A stretch of DNA of 64,000 bases, taken from Nothophaeocryptopus gaeumannii. Its lineage: Eukaryota > Ascomycota > Dothideomycetes > Mycosphaerellales > Mycosphaerellaceae. Under the pieces are notes generated by a model. It did no database searches and had not been told where the DNA came from. It saw only the letters and a program-made list of their open reading frames with translations. This document shows positions 31,001-40,705 of the stretch, piece after piece. The number at the start of each line of letters is the position of its first letter. Position 1 is the stretch's first letter. Location: NCBI GenBank assembly GCA_031771865.1, contig JASISA010000001.1, positions 2,232,001 to 2,296,000 on the forward strand. Direction: 5' to 3'. The position numbers were made by a program, and so were the translations under genes.

Positions 31001-34000
31001 TCCTCGGCCCTGCCTAGGTCTGCCATCAGAGCAGCACCCCTTGATGGTCGCTTGCCACCCCTGCCTCGGCGGCCGCCCTTGAACCTCTTGGTTCTGTTAT
31101 CTCGGAAGCGGTTGTCCCATTTGTTCGCGTAGTAATGATGGATACAATCCTTGTACGTACGTCCCGGTAAGAGAGAAGCAATCTCGCCCCACTTCTTGGG
31201 CGTGTCCTTGAATGCGGCAACGAAGATCTCTTGCTCCTTCTCAGTAAAGGTGTCCGCAGGTGGTTCGTAAGAGAAAACCAGAGTTAGCGCTTCCGGGTCC
31301 CTAAGCCTGTTTGCGTCGAGAAGGATGCCCCTGTTAATGGCATCTTCGGTCTCCTGATCAGGTAGACGAGCCTCTTTCTCCATATCTGCTTGATTTTTCT
31401 TGGCTTCTCGATCAAGCTTTTCTTGTTCAATTCTTGCAGTTTCCTCAGACTGCTTGAGGACCTGCTCCATCACATACTCGCTGCTGAACTTGTGCAGCCT
31501 CCTTCCTTCAATGATGGGATTCGTTGGAGGCGGCATGGGGAGCTCAATATCAGGACCAGGCTCTTGTGACTGCTGACGCTCGAGCTTTTCATGCTCTTCC
31601 TTCACCTTCTCCAGCTCTTCGACCTCGTCGCGCCATCTCTGGTATGTTTCCAGGAACTCGTTCTCTGCGTGCGCTTCAACATCTTCCTCAATCTTGAGCT
31701 CCTCTTCTAGCATCGTCACCACTTCCGTTTCAGCTTCTTCGAGACTCCGAATGTTATCCTGTAGCTCCTCAATTTCGTGGAATGGCCGCGGCTCTTCGCC
31801 TTTGATCAAGTAGGGCAAAGCAATAGGTGCTGAAGTTCTCCTCAAAGAGCGCCGCACGTCCTCCTGGCCATCCTCCTGCTCTCGAATAGCGACAACACTT
31901 GCATCTTCTCCGCGAGGAGTCAAAGCTTCCGCTCCTTCTTCGCTGCCCGATGAGTGTGTAGCTGGAGGCACGTCAAGACGCTCTGGCTCTACTGCGGACT
32001 CGTCAACATCCATTTCATCAGGATGATGCTTATTGTAGTGCTCAAGGTCTTTTGCAGAAAGCCGTGCCAAACGAGCGATTGATTCTAGAGGGGTGGTGGC
32101 TCGATACTCACGGGCGCTCAGATCAACCATTCGGGACCTAAGCTCTCGTTCTTTGCGAGCATGTTTTGCCTCGAGCAAGGTAGCGTCTTCTTCCTCGTCG
32201 AGTTCATCATCTTCACTGCTGGAGTCGATTTCATCTTCAGGTCGCTCAATGCGGCCTCCAAAGAAAGACTGCGCCGCAGAGTGTTGCTCGTTGTGGTTTG
32301 ACTTTCGGCGTGGCATATTGGTATCAATGTCCATCTTATCCTCTGGTGCCTCTTCTGTGGACGGTCGAGAGTCCAGCGAGGGCCGTGAAGACTCTTGATC
32401 CTCAGTCTTCACGGATGTATCTCGCGTTCGGCTTTCAGCTGGCACACCACTCCGGACTGTTCTGTCCTTCTCATCGCCATTGATATCCCTCTTGGCGGGG
32501 ATCGCTGCTCCAAGGGCCGGTCTCTCACCATAGGCCTGTGGGACTTGCGGGCCAGGCTTCCGCCATTGATTCCACTGAAGCTGACTACGAGGCCCAGACG
32601 GAGCGAATGGCGGCATGCTGAGCCCTGACATTCGTTCCACGGGGCGATTGGCAGACTGTCCCGGACGATCGCCTGCTCTTGGGGCAATTGGCGGACCACG
32701 AGCAGCTTTTGGCGCAGTTGGTACAGTGGATGTGGCAACCTTTGGAGACACGCTAAACGATCGCTTGCGAGGTCCTGAAGGAGCAGTAGGAGGCGGTGTT
32801 GCTCCCCGTTGCGGCCCCGTTGGATGTTGAAAAGATCCAAAGTCTGAGCGAGGAGAGGCAAATGGAGGACGTGGAGACACAGGCCCTTGTGCAGGAGATG
32901 CACGTGCGGCTTTAGGTCCGGTAGGCAAGAAGAGGTCAAAGCGCGGTGCCTGAGGCGGGTTAGGAGAGACTGGTTGAGCAAGATTCGGCAATGTTGATCT
33001 TGTCGCTCCGGGTGATGGCGGCATAGAAGAGGCTGGGTTCACCTCTGAGCGTGACTGCGCATTGGGAGCAGAGAAGCTGTCAAGAGACCTAACACCATGT
33101 AACCGATTGCTAGGCGGTATGGTGGCATCGAGCTCCAAAGCACGAGGAGCCTTCGGCGCGGTAGGCGGAGGACTAGCCTGGTGTGCTTTAGGAGCAACAG
33201 GAGCAGCCCTGGGTGCCGTGGGCGCGTTGATGGGAGGCGCAGGTCGGTCGTCAACAACAGCCTTGCTCTCATCCGTTATACGAGAGTGATCATTTGCGGG
33301 CAATGCATCAGCCTCTTCCAAGGGCTTGGATACCTGTTGGGTTGGGTTATTGGCCGATGTGGGAGCAATCGAGAAACTGAATGCGGGAACAGGAGGAGCT
33401 TGTGTAGGAGGCGACGAGCCTCGTGATCCGTATCTGTTAGCCGTTGCATCTTTACGACCGTTGAGGTAGGCAGGCGTCTCAGGTGCTGGCTCTCTTCTCT
33501 GTGCTTGCGGCGGAACAGTTGTAGTCGATGCGCGCCGCAAGGAGACATCTACTCCCGAACTCTCGATAATCGCTAGTCTCTCGGGATTGATTGGAGGTGC
33601 AGCTGTTGCAGACGTGTAACCTGTGCCAGCAGAGGGAACGGACTCGTTGGACGTCCGAGTTTCTAACCGCGCTGGAAGGACATCCCTTCGAGGCCTGTCC
33701 ATTTCACGTTCACGATCCCGCTCACGTTCAAGCCAGTCTGCTCGTCGGTCATCTTCACGGCGCTCGAACCTGCGTTCGTCTCTTCGATCTGCGTCCCTAC
33801 TGTCTCGCGAAAGATCTCGTCCAAAGCGTGAAGCCGGGCTCCGCTCCCGTCGAGCTGGAAACAAGTCTCCGCGGTCATCAAAGCCGCGTCTGGTCCCTCG
33901 GCTGGAGCCTCGAAATTCGAAATCGCCGCGACCTCTGCCTCTGCCAAAACCGCCTCGAGGAGGTGGTCCTGCGAACGGCGCATTGTCGGAATAGCTAGAG

Positions 34001-34446
34001 CCAGCAGAAGGTGGGCCATCGCGGGAGGCTCGGCGTGCGCGTGTGATGTCGATATCACGTGGCGGAAAGTCCCTTGCATCCTTAAAGTTCCTGGGCGGCG
34101 ACCGTTCGCGTGGAGGAGGCGACCTGTCTCGTCTATCGGCATAGTCGCGTTCTCTTATGAAGGCTCGAGAGCGCTCACCACTGCCCAAAGGCGGCGCATC
34201 GCGCAGTGTTCGTGGTGGAAGAGGTCCAGATCCCAGTCCCGATGGAGGTGGTGGCCCGCGCGGAGGTGGGCCGTCGAACTGCGACCTGGGGCCTCTTGGC
34301 GCGTCGGAGGCGTTTCGCGGTGGGAGAGGACCAGAATGCCGCCCGTCGAAGACATTCGCAGTAGAACCCCGCCGATCAGGAAATCGCGGTGGCGACCTGG
34401 ACCTGTCTGCCGTGCCTCTGTAACTCGACCCAGAGCGGTATGACAT
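28099..34446 (-). CDS. snt1: Snt1-like SANT-domain corepressor, Set3 histone deacetylase complex
   Basis: Single-exon gene, 2115 residues. Two SANT domains are visible. The first, about residues 1068-1120 (FTEKEQEIFVAAFKDTPKKW, then HHYYANKWDNRFRDN), is of the SMRT/NCoR/Snt1 type. The second is at about 1300-1350 (SSYWSVPEQTDFAKYIAHFG, then MIKNHYVRQV). Between residues about 700 and 1060 lie acidic and coiled-coil stretches. The N-terminal 650 residues are Arg/Ser/Pro-rich, and the last about 750 residues are Pro/Gln-rich and end in a Gly-rich tail. In yeast Snt1 scaffolds Set3, Hos2 and Sif2 to deacetylate histones at transcribed genes; in plant pathogens the complex affects virulence and secondary metabolism. 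The length and paired SANT arrangement fit the Pezizomycotina orthologues. Confidence 0.9.
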   Translation of the reverse strand: MSYRSGSSYRGTADRSRSPPRFPDRRGSTANVFDGRHSGPLPPRNASDAPRGPRSQFDGPPPRGPPPPSGLGSGPLPPRTLRDAPPLGSGERSRAFIRERDYADRRDRSPPPRERSPPRNFKDARDFPPRDIDITRARRASRDGPPSAGSSYSDNAPFAGPPPRGGFGRGRGRGDFEFRGSSRGTRRGFDDRGDLFPARRERSPASRFGRDLSRDSRDADRRDERRFERREDDRRADWLERERDREREMDRPRRDVLPARLETRTSNESVPSAGTGYTSATAAPPINPERLAIIESSGVDVSLRRASTTTVPPQAQRREPAPETPAYLNGRKDATANRYGSRGSSPPTQAPPVPAFSFSIAPTSANNPTQQVSKPLEEADALPANDHSRITDESKAVVDDRPAPPINAPTAPRAAPVAPKAHQASPPPTAPKAPRALELDATIPPSNRLHGVRSLDSFSAPNAQSRSEVNPASSMPPSPGATRSTLPNLAQPVSPNPPQAPRFDLFLPTGPKAARASPAQGPVSPRPPFASPRSDFGSFQHPTGPQRGATPPPTAPSGPRKRSFSVSPKVATSTVPTAPKAARGPPIAPRAGDRPGQSANRPVERMSGLSMPPFAPSGPRSQLQWNQWRKPGPQVPQAYGERPALGAAIPAKRDINGDEKDRTVRSGVPAESRTRDTSVKTEDQESSRPSLDSRPSTEEAPEDKMDIDTNMPRRKSNHNEQHSAAQSFFGGRIERPEDEIDSSSEDDELDEEEDATLLEAKHARKERELRSRMVDLSAREYRATTPLESIARLARLSAKDLEHYNKHHPDEMDVDESAVEPERLDVPPATHSSGSEEGAEALTPRGEDASVVAIREQEDGQEDVRRSLRRTSAPIALPYLIKGEEPRPFHEIEELQDNIRSLEEAETEVVTMLEEELKIEEDVEAHAENEFLETYQRWRDEVEELEKVKEEHEKLERQQSQEPGPDIELPMPPPTNPIIEGRRLHKFSSEYVMEQVLKQSEETARIEQEKLDREAKKNQADMEKEARLPDQETEDAINRGILLDANRLRDPEALTLVFSYEPPADTFTEKEQEIFVAAFKDTPKKWGEIASLLPGRTYKDCIHHYYANKWDNRFRDNRTKRFKGGRRGRGGKRPSRGAALMADLGRAEEIQPAADNGSGRPKRAAAPTTFGEKEVESKNALMGQSPAKKPATGSKQDGNGEEKPVKKQRRAGENKPGRKAKNQQLAALAAAPSASPNKLLTKDEMPTMSNMDAAGLLANLHGGGHHGMLPPEGHVVFTHEGVLPPMVPEDAERNKPTAPTAKQSASSYWSVPEQTDFAKYIAHFGTDFAAIAAHMGTKTQTMIKNHYVRQVEGGRSELEEAASKANTRRERGEDIGPPPTPTPIVKRKYDNPQTSSPRAIAPQTDAMDVDELSPAAQASVPKHASPPQYQPKPRYTTSAQSTPIPAQRAVPSPLPVTSTPVAPLPPAITQNRGGIAHPLGSRLAFLTENRSESRSHMQPSSMFRMAAEPAPPPPASTPSRNQQPPAQPQRTLSNPGTNPQFIQQLQQEQDRAFRMQAQAQTTEQEPRVDHFNQRAPIPHTHGSPANQVIANPPQDRRPPYEERIPSPAHRAGFPPPAMSRPPLMNPNPSAAPSGSLGASPFPPLHGRSPYNASPTKPEGSRPGSGSTSGPPSHSQAPANVPAAVATPAPASAPTPAPEPPKKSNLMSILNSEPEETKPAPKRDSLPSAGPTRVASPAPPFSNAPTPQPMSVGSSSRRETFGQPSMPQTHFHRPSFGQSGSTPAPPDTLKREPSGSGAPVPKQDWQTRVLGHGNHPSPPSAAPLDREARPPYGYPAHRSSAFGPLNPPARANAATPPHMLGHPGHSRTPSLTAQQTAPPPREQTRSILGGAPPTSGPPSLQGLHSNPYARQEQPTPFHQAPQAQNRAHHSHNGSISEGPSILQRYHGPGSMSREEAYRREEEAVRAHHQRAAEEERFHAIQREREADMYRRAQHEQLQEQDRQRFEGYRGGPPMPPGPLPHSTFGSPFAQARPPLGASVSLREQSMRDLQQEEERRRISQMQDDERRRVAEQPAFMREREGGVDAYGRRTDDRPMYGGRRTPYGPGGYGAPPPPRR

Positions 34447-35904
34447 GAGGCAGGGCGACAGCGCTGTTCAGGAGCGCCACGCCGGAAGAGCGACCGGGGA
34501 GCGGCTTCAGGAGCTAGGCGGACTCGGAATTCTCGTCATAGGCCAGAGTTGGTCAGCAATATCCGGGCCTCCCAATAAGTAATGTGGCCAGTGGTGAGCG
34601 ATTTCGCCGCGATGGAGCAGTGTTGTGGAGTGGTTGTTGTGTTTGAAGGTGCAATCCCAATGTCGAAGTTCGACCCAAGCAGATACAAGGTTTGAGGCGT
34701 TCGTGGCGCACTAGCGGCTTTGCTTCTTCAAGGGTGGAGAAAAAGGGCCAGCGAAGACAGCAACAGCAACAGCAACAACGTCTGCTCGCCACACACTCAA
34801 GGGTGGAGAAATTAGGCCAGCGAAGAAAGCAACAACGGCTGCTCGCCGGCGGTCCAGAAAACTCCAAATGCTCCGGAAGCGCGGAATCAGATGCACAGTG
34901 CAGCTGCCAGCGCTTCAGCGTCGCGGAGCCGCGGAGCGTTCTGCACGAGATGGAGCGAGTCTGCAACTTCAAATCTCCCTGGCGCCTGCGAAACAAATGC
35001 AGATAGTCGGAAGAGAAGGTATTGTGGACGTGCCGATTCGATTGAAGATAATCTTGGCGTGCAAAGAGAACAGTGGGAGGGTCTGGCAAAAATGGTAATG
35101 CTGATGAACAGGACAGCGAGACCGCCAGGACACACAGGCAGAGCATCCTCATCTGGGCACACCTGCACTACTACAGGATTAGGCGGATCTTCGCGCAGAA
35201 CATCTGGTAGATGTCCAATGGGAGGGTCCGATGAGAGTTACCGGCAACAGGGAAAGCAGCCTTTACCGACCGAGCACCCGTCAACATCAGTTTCAGGCCA
35301 GGGTCGGACAACGAGACACAACGCATCGCATGGAAACGCCATCTGTGACACACTTCCGATCTTTGCATCACCAGCTGATGTGCTCCTCCTCGTGCTACTG
35401 CGTTGCATGCTGCTGATGGCTTCGCAACGCCAATGCAGTGCCCCAGGCTGGTCGCTTCGATAGGATGGCCGCTAGACTCTGCATGGCGTCCTGCTGATGG
35501 AGCAGACCTGATCCCGGCGCCCGCGGCAAGGGTCAGAAGTTTAAAAGATCTAATGTCGTAATAAGGACTACCTGTCCCTGAAGTGATCTCGTGTCGTGCT
35601 ATTTCGACAGTTCGTGTAGGAAAAGTATGAAGGGTAGCATGCGTTGTAGTCTTGAATATTCATGAGACTCTTTCAGAATTGGCGTGCTCTCTCATCAACG
35701 AACATTTTTCAAGAGCCGGCGAAATAATAAGCACACGCACCACGGCGGCCCAGCTCGAAAAGCCCGAACGGTTGCGCGTGATTCTATCCTTGGCGGCTGG
35801 AGTTAGATGTTTCGCGTGGGGCGAACTGGACACTCGGACTCGAGCTCTGACATTTCTTTCATTTCTTTCGACTGCCCGCACAACACAAGAAAACAGGGCC
35901 GCCC
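34447..35904. other. Divergent intergenic region, snt1 / deoxyhypusine synthase
   Basis: About 1.45 kb between two head-to-head starts. It includes the 34728-34847 CAA/CAG-rich direct repeat. Open frames on both strands (34692-35006 +, 34553-35152 -, 34891-35463 +) overlap each other and appear to result from the repeat and GC-rich composition; none has a recognised domain. It should hold the promoters of both flanking genes. Confidence 0.5.
34728..34847. repeat. Imperfect direct repeat with internal CAA/CAG microsatellite
   Basis: Copy 1 is 34728-34790 (63 nt) and copy 2 is 34797-34847 (51 nt). Both start TCAAGGGTGGAGAAA and end CTGCTCGCC. The difference in length is a multiple of three and lies in the CAACAG run, longer in copy 1. 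If translated on the plus strand the copies read SRVEKKGQRR plus a Gln run, and SRVEKLGQRR plus a short one. Confidence 0.75.
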
Positions 35905-37118
35905 ATGGCTTCGAACGGCGTGCATTCTCAGGACAATGCGCCTTCTGGCGCCACCGATGCTGTTCTCAAGCCCTCCGAACCCGTGCCCGAAAATGCAGTT
36001 CCTGTCAAAGGGTTAGACTTTGACGCATTCGCTGATCGCAATGTCACCGTCGCTGAGCTGGTGGAAAATCTGAAGAATGTGGGGTTCCAGGCTTCCTCGG
36101 TAGGGCAGGCAGTGGATATAGTCAACGGCATGGTATGCACGCACCTTCTTCCACGACTTCCAGAAACTTTTTGTTGATTGCAGTGACAGCGGACTTGGCG
36201 CGACGCTGAGACTGGTGAAGGAACGACAATATTTCTGGGCTACACTTCCAACTTGATTTCTTCTGGATTGCGAGAAACCTTACGATGGCTAGTACAACAC
36301 AAGCATGTCTCGGCTATCGTCACAACGGCTGGCGGCGTGGAAGAGGATTTCATCAAGTGCCTGGGAGAGACATATCTCGGATCGTTCACCGCAGCTGGGG
36401 CTGCTTTGCGCGCCAGAGGGATGAATCGCATTGGCAACCTTTTCGTCCCCAATGACAACTACTGCCATTTCGAAGACTGGGTAATGCCGATTCTTAACAC
36501 AATGCTCGAGGAGCAGGAAGCATCGAAAGCTTCTGAAGAGCCCCTGCACTGGACACCGAGTAAAATCATCGCCCGGCTGGGCAAAGAGATCAACGATGAG
36601 CGATCTGTTTACTATTGGGCATACAAGAACGATATCCCGGTCTTCTGCCCGGCCTTGACAGACGGCAGTCTGGGAGACATGCTCTACTTTCACACCTTCA
36701 AGGCATCACCTCAGCAGCTTCGTGTCGACATCGTTGAAGACATTCGAAAGATTAACACCATCGCGGTCAGGGCGAAACGAACCGGAATGATCATCCTCGG
36801 TGGCGGCATTGTCAAGCATCACATTGCAAATGCCAATCTGATGCGCAACGGTGCAGAGAGCGCGGTCTACATCAATACTGCACAAGAATTCGACGGATCG
36901 GATGCAGGTGCTCGGCCGGATGAGGCTGTAAGCTGGGGAAAGATCAAGACTGATGCAGCGAGCGTCAAGGTTTGCAACCACGCCTCACTTTTAATCACTA
37001 CTCACGACTGATATTTCTACAGGTCTACGCTGAGGCCACTGTCGTGTTTCCCCTCATCGTCGCCGCTACCTTCGCCAAGGTTGAGAAGACGGCCAACGAC
37101 GCATCTTCAATCCGGTGA
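35905..37118 (+). CDS. DYS1: Deoxyhypusine synthase
   Basis: Model: join(35905..36132, 36190..36969, 37023..37118), 367 residues. Intron 1 (57 nt) joins DIVNGM to RTWRDAETGEG; intron 2 (53 nt) joins TDAASVK to VYAEATVVFPL. The enzyme uses NAD and spermidine to place a 4-aminobutyl group on one lysine of eIF5A, the first step of hypusine formation, in the cytosol. The signature IFLGYTSNLISSG, the TTAGGVEEDF loop and LGGGIVKHHIANANLMRNGA are all present. The catalytic Lys, in SWGKIKTDA, is residue 327. The essential FDGSDAGARPDEAVSWGK block is intact, so the enzyme looks active. It is a homotetramer in other eukaryotes. The length and ends fit the family. Confidence 0.96.
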
Positions 37119-38083
37119 GGCGAGCTCGAATCGAGTCATCAGCTGTACGCAATTGATGAGATGAATGCCTGCAAACTCTAAACCCGCTTACGCAAGGCAC
37201 ATCTTGACAGGCCAGGCCTACATGCATCGGCGCGGCTGCGGGATTGACGTGGCGAGGCTATGAGCAGAACGACTTGCAGAACGAACACGATACCCTCGGA
37301 ATCATCATATGGTAGGTAGATAAGACTTTGCTCTAGTATCCATGACTGACAGCTTTGACAAGTGTCGGCTCGGGAAGCTGCACATTTCTCCTGCCGGTAA
37401 CGTGAGGTGGTGAAGCAGCGAATCTAAAGTGGATGTCCAAGCGTTCGGCAGCTATCCGTGCGGCGCCCCGCTAGCGCCGAAGCTTCCAAGATATCCGCTT
37501 TCGCACATGATCTGAGGGCGGCCTGCAGCAGTGCAGCCTACATATTGATCTCTTGACAGTCACCGGCACCAGCAAAGATACCGCCGCTGCCTGCAGTAGC
37601 TGGACGAACACACATTCGCTCACAAGAACACCTGCGTTCTCCAACAACATCTTCTCGACGTCTTCGACAACCAGATCTTCGAAGTGGCTGGGCTCAACGC
37701 CGAAGCACAGGCCGCCCGACAATTCACATGCGTCTGCACAATCGCACGCGCGATTGCTATTGTGACGAGCAAGCACCAGAACAATAGCGACAATAGCTGC
37801 AGTACCGACTATTGTTCCAGGCGGCCTTGAATAAAACACTCTTCTCAAATATCAACCGGACGGCCAGCTTTCTCCTCTTCTGCATCTTCCACTTTCACCT
37901 CAAACACACCTCCATCTTCTCACCTTCTGCAAACTTTGACCAACCAGCACCACCCAAATTCGAATTTGCACGACGACTGAAGGCAGGCCTTCCCACGCTC
38001 ACACCAGCTACCTACCAGCACACAACACGCACCTCACTACTGCAACACCAATTCTGAGCAAGCATCGCAACGAGAACGCCGGC
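37119..38083. other. Intergenic region between DYS1 and the MATH/RING gene
   Basis: About 960 bp. It contains the DYS1 3' flank and, from about 37800, a C/A- and T/C-rich leader upstream of the MATH/RING start, typical of fungal 5' untranslated regions. The open frame 37471-37848 (-) has no recognised domain. Confidence 0.5.
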
Positions 38084-40705
38084 ATGGACGCAGCCGACAC
38101 CCCTGGTGGCTTGCCTCCGCCACCGGTGCCGGCAGACGCCAGACCGCCACTGCCTATGATCAACACCAACGCCGATTCATTCCCTGTGCCCGCACCTGTC
38201 CTCCAGAACGGTATCGTTCCCGTCCAGCCGCCGCTGGCTCCAACTCCTCAGACCACGAACCCAGACACCGACGCTCCGCAAAGCTCAGACGAACGAGGTG
38301 AAGATGACGACAGTGAGAGCAGCGACGAAGATCAAGAAGAGAAGGACGGAGCACACCAAGCAGCATGGTATCCTCTTGAAGAGGACACATCCGTCCCTAG
38401 CGAAGATGAGGTAGCATTCATGGAGAGCAAGGGCGAACACAGCGCCCTCGACGAGAAATACTGGCAAGAGCAGACATTCAGTGAGCTCAACGACCCCGAG
38501 ATTGTGCCCATCGAGAGCGGCTACATCGACTGGAAGGTGGACAAGTTCAACGGCACCAAAGAAGACCCAAGCCTCGAGCCTCACAGATTCTCACCTGTCT
38601 TTCGTATCGGCGGCCTTGACTGGCGGATCAAGTTCTACCCTCGTGGCAACAATACACCTTACCTTTCCGCCTACCTGGAGTGTGTCACGATGAAGGCAGA
38701 CGACTTCGAAGGCGAAGAGGACTTCACTGAGCCGCCTTTCCCGTTAATGGAGGGTCAGCCGCGCATCAAGAAGCGCCGATCTGTTGCTGTGCAATTCTCC
38801 CTCGTCATGTACAACCCCGCCGAACCTCGCGTCTACGAGAACAAGATTGAGGCTATTCAACTCACCAAGAAGAGGCCAGACCATGGTTGGCAGTACTTCT
38901 CAAGACGCACTCGTCACGAGCTTGGGATGCGCGACCAGTTCCAACGTCAGGCCATCTTGCGCAATGACCGGCTCGCCTTTCGCGCCTACATCCGCGTCGT
39001 CAATGACCCGACTGGCAACTTGTGGGATCATGGGTCGCATGGCCCGGAGGAGATCGCTGCGATTACCGGCCTGAGACCTTTCGCCAAATCTCACCAATAC
39101 ATCGCGGCCATCGTACCTTTGTTGCACTTCCAGCCTTTTCGCAAGTTCACCAAGGAAGATCTTATGGGTGACTACGACAACACCATTCGGGTGTGGCTTC
39201 AGCCGTATCTGTTGAAGATGTACACGAGAAAGATGTCGCCAACTTATGGGAAGCAAGCCAGTGACTTCGAGGAGTGCGACGTCATGGAGATGTTCTACAG
39301 ATTCTCATCGATGTTAAGCAAGGTCTATCCTGACGGCCCGAAGGCCAGCAAGCTTAAGCAGCTTGTTGGCTCATTCGCGACCGAGAAGAATTCAGTCTGC
39401 GGCTCAAACCGACTCAACACCAAGGATCACAATTCCATCCAAAAGGCTGTCGACAAGCATCCGAAGCCGATCAGCTGTCCGCAATTGCTCATCATGGAGT
39501 TGCAGCGCCACGAACACGACAAGAAAACGCGCAAGTGGAAGAAGCTCAGCAACAAGGTTGAGGTGCAGGATCACATCACTGTCTCTGGTCAGCAGTACAC
39601 TCTGTTCGCATTCATCACTCATCGGGGCCAACTTTCGTCGTTCCGCTACAGCTCTTACGTCCGTCCACGTGGTATCGGCAAGGGTTGGTATGGCTATCAT
39701 GATGGCGGCCGTGTCACGCGTTACACAGAGAAGCAAGCTCGTGACCGTCATTCCGGTACAGGCAAGAGGACGCCAGAAAACGGCTACGATTCACCGCACG
39801 AGTCCTTCAAGCCCAAGGGCGAGATCACGTCCGCAGTCATGTATGTACGCGATGACGTCGCGCATTTGACGTTCAATACGCCAGACGTGGAGCAATGGCC
39901 ACCAGCCTTCGAACGGAAAGACACCGACTACGAGTTACACACAGCGGTGCACGAGACTTACGCAGAAGCAGCAGCAGCTCAAGGAATTCCTCATTTCACT
40001 CCAGATGCCCAACCGACCAGCGCCGAAGAACAAGAGCGAGTCAACAAACTCGTCGAATCAGTCGTGCAGGCCCCAACGCCCAAATTCCCGACTGACAATG
40101 ACAACGATGTCATCATGTGCGACTGCGACGACGACTCTTCCTGTTCCATTGACGAACGCGAGACACCTCCTCAGGGCAACCTCATGAAAGGTTGCAGAGA
40201 CTGGCTTGGCCGGCCTTACTACGAAGGCTCATTCGAAGAAGCAGACGGGGAATTCAAATACCATGGTGGAGGTCATCTCATCCAGACCAATGGAGATGAG
40301 TACATTGGCCAATTCGCTCACGGCTCGAATCACGGCTATGGCAAATTCATCCATGCGGCTTCGGGAGATGTGTATGAGGGCGACTTCAAGGAAGGAAAGC
40401 CAGACGGAAAGGGCAAGCTTATCGAGCACTCCAGTGGCAACATCTTCACGGGCACGTTCAAGGAGGGACGCAAGACGGGCGAGTTCACCCTGACTGGCAC
40501 GGTTACCGAAGACGACAGCCGATGCTGCACGATCTGCTTTGAAGAGTACATCTCTACCGCCTTCTACGACTGCGGCCACGTCGTCTGCTGCTCTGCCTGC
40601 GCCGCACAGTGCGATGAGTGCCCAGTCTGCCGGAAGCGAGTTCTGCACCGTCTGCAGTTGTATGGCGTGAAGATGAGCATTGGTGAGGATGGACTGATTC
40701 GATAG
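38084..40705 (+). CDS. MATH domain / catalytically degenerate USP-like / MORN repeat / RING protein
   Basis: Single-exon gene, 873 residues. After a Pro-rich, acidic N-terminus a MATH/TRAF-like domain lies at about residues 145-310 (SGYIDWKVDKF, PVFRIGGLDWRIKFYPRG). Residues about 326-545 follow the outline of a USP7/Ubp15-type peptidase. TGLRPFAKSHQYIAAIV (328-344) sits where the family has its Cys box, with His337 at the catalytic Cys position. PQLLIMELQRHEHD matches the core strand. HRGQLSSFRYSSYVRP holds Arg521 at the position of the catalytic His. WYGYHDGGRVTRYT matches the last box. Three or four MORN repeats follow (about 709-806, for example YEGDFKEGKPDGKGKL). A C-terminal C3HC4 RING comes last (813-850, CTICFEEY, then DCGHVVCCSAC, then CPVCRKR), of the IAP/Mind-bomb type. 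Inference: a ubiquitin ligase or ubiquitin-binding adaptor built on an inactivated deubiquitinase. Substrate and location are unknown. Confidence 0.88.
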   Translation: MDAADTPGGLPPPPVPADARPPLPMINTNADSFPVPAPVLQNGIVPVQPPLAPTPQTTNPDTDAPQSSDERGEDDDSESSDEDQEEKDGAHQAAWYPLEEDTSVPSEDEVAFMESKGEHSALDEKYWQEQTFSELNDPEIVPIESGYIDWKVDKFNGTKEDPSLEPHRFSPVFRIGGLDWRIKFYPRGNNTPYLSAYLECVTMKADDFEGEEDFTEPPFPLMEGQPRIKKRRSVAVQFSLVMYNPAEPRVYENKIEAIQLTKKRPDHGWQYFSRRTRHELGMRDQFQRQAILRNDRLAFRAYIRVVNDPTGNLWDHGSHGPEEIAAITGLRPFAKSHQYIAAIVPLLHFQPFRKFTKEDLMGDYDNTIRVWLQPYLLKMYTRKMSPTYGKQASDFEECDVMEMFYRFSSMLSKVYPDGPKASKLKQLVGSFATEKNSVCGSNRLNTKDHNSIQKAVDKHPKPISCPQLLIMELQRHEHDKKTRKWKKLSNKVEVQDHITVSGQQYTLFAFITHRGQLSSFRYSSYVRPRGIGKGWYGYHDGGRVTRYTEKQARDRHSGTGKRTPENGYDSPHESFKPKGEITSAVMYVRDDVAHLTFNTPDVEQWPPAFERKDTDYELHTAVHETYAEAAAAQGIPHFTPDAQPTSAEEQERVNKLVESVVQAPTPKFPTDNDNDVIMCDCDDDSSCSIDERETPPQGNLMKGCRDWLGRPYYEGSFEEADGEFKYHGGGHLIQTNGDEYIGQFAHGSNHGYGKFIHAASGDVYEGDFKEGKPDGKGKLIEHSSGNIFTGTFKEGRKTGEFTLTGTVTEDDSRCCTICFEEYISTAFYDCGHVVCCSACAAQCDECPVCRKRVLHRLQLYGVKMSIGEDGLIR

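Noticed and set aside
34553..35463. Overlapping open frames on both strands, up to 199 residues, with Cys or Gln runs
   Set aside because: The runs come from the CAA/CAG repeat read in different frames. No recognised domain and no consistent exon chain.
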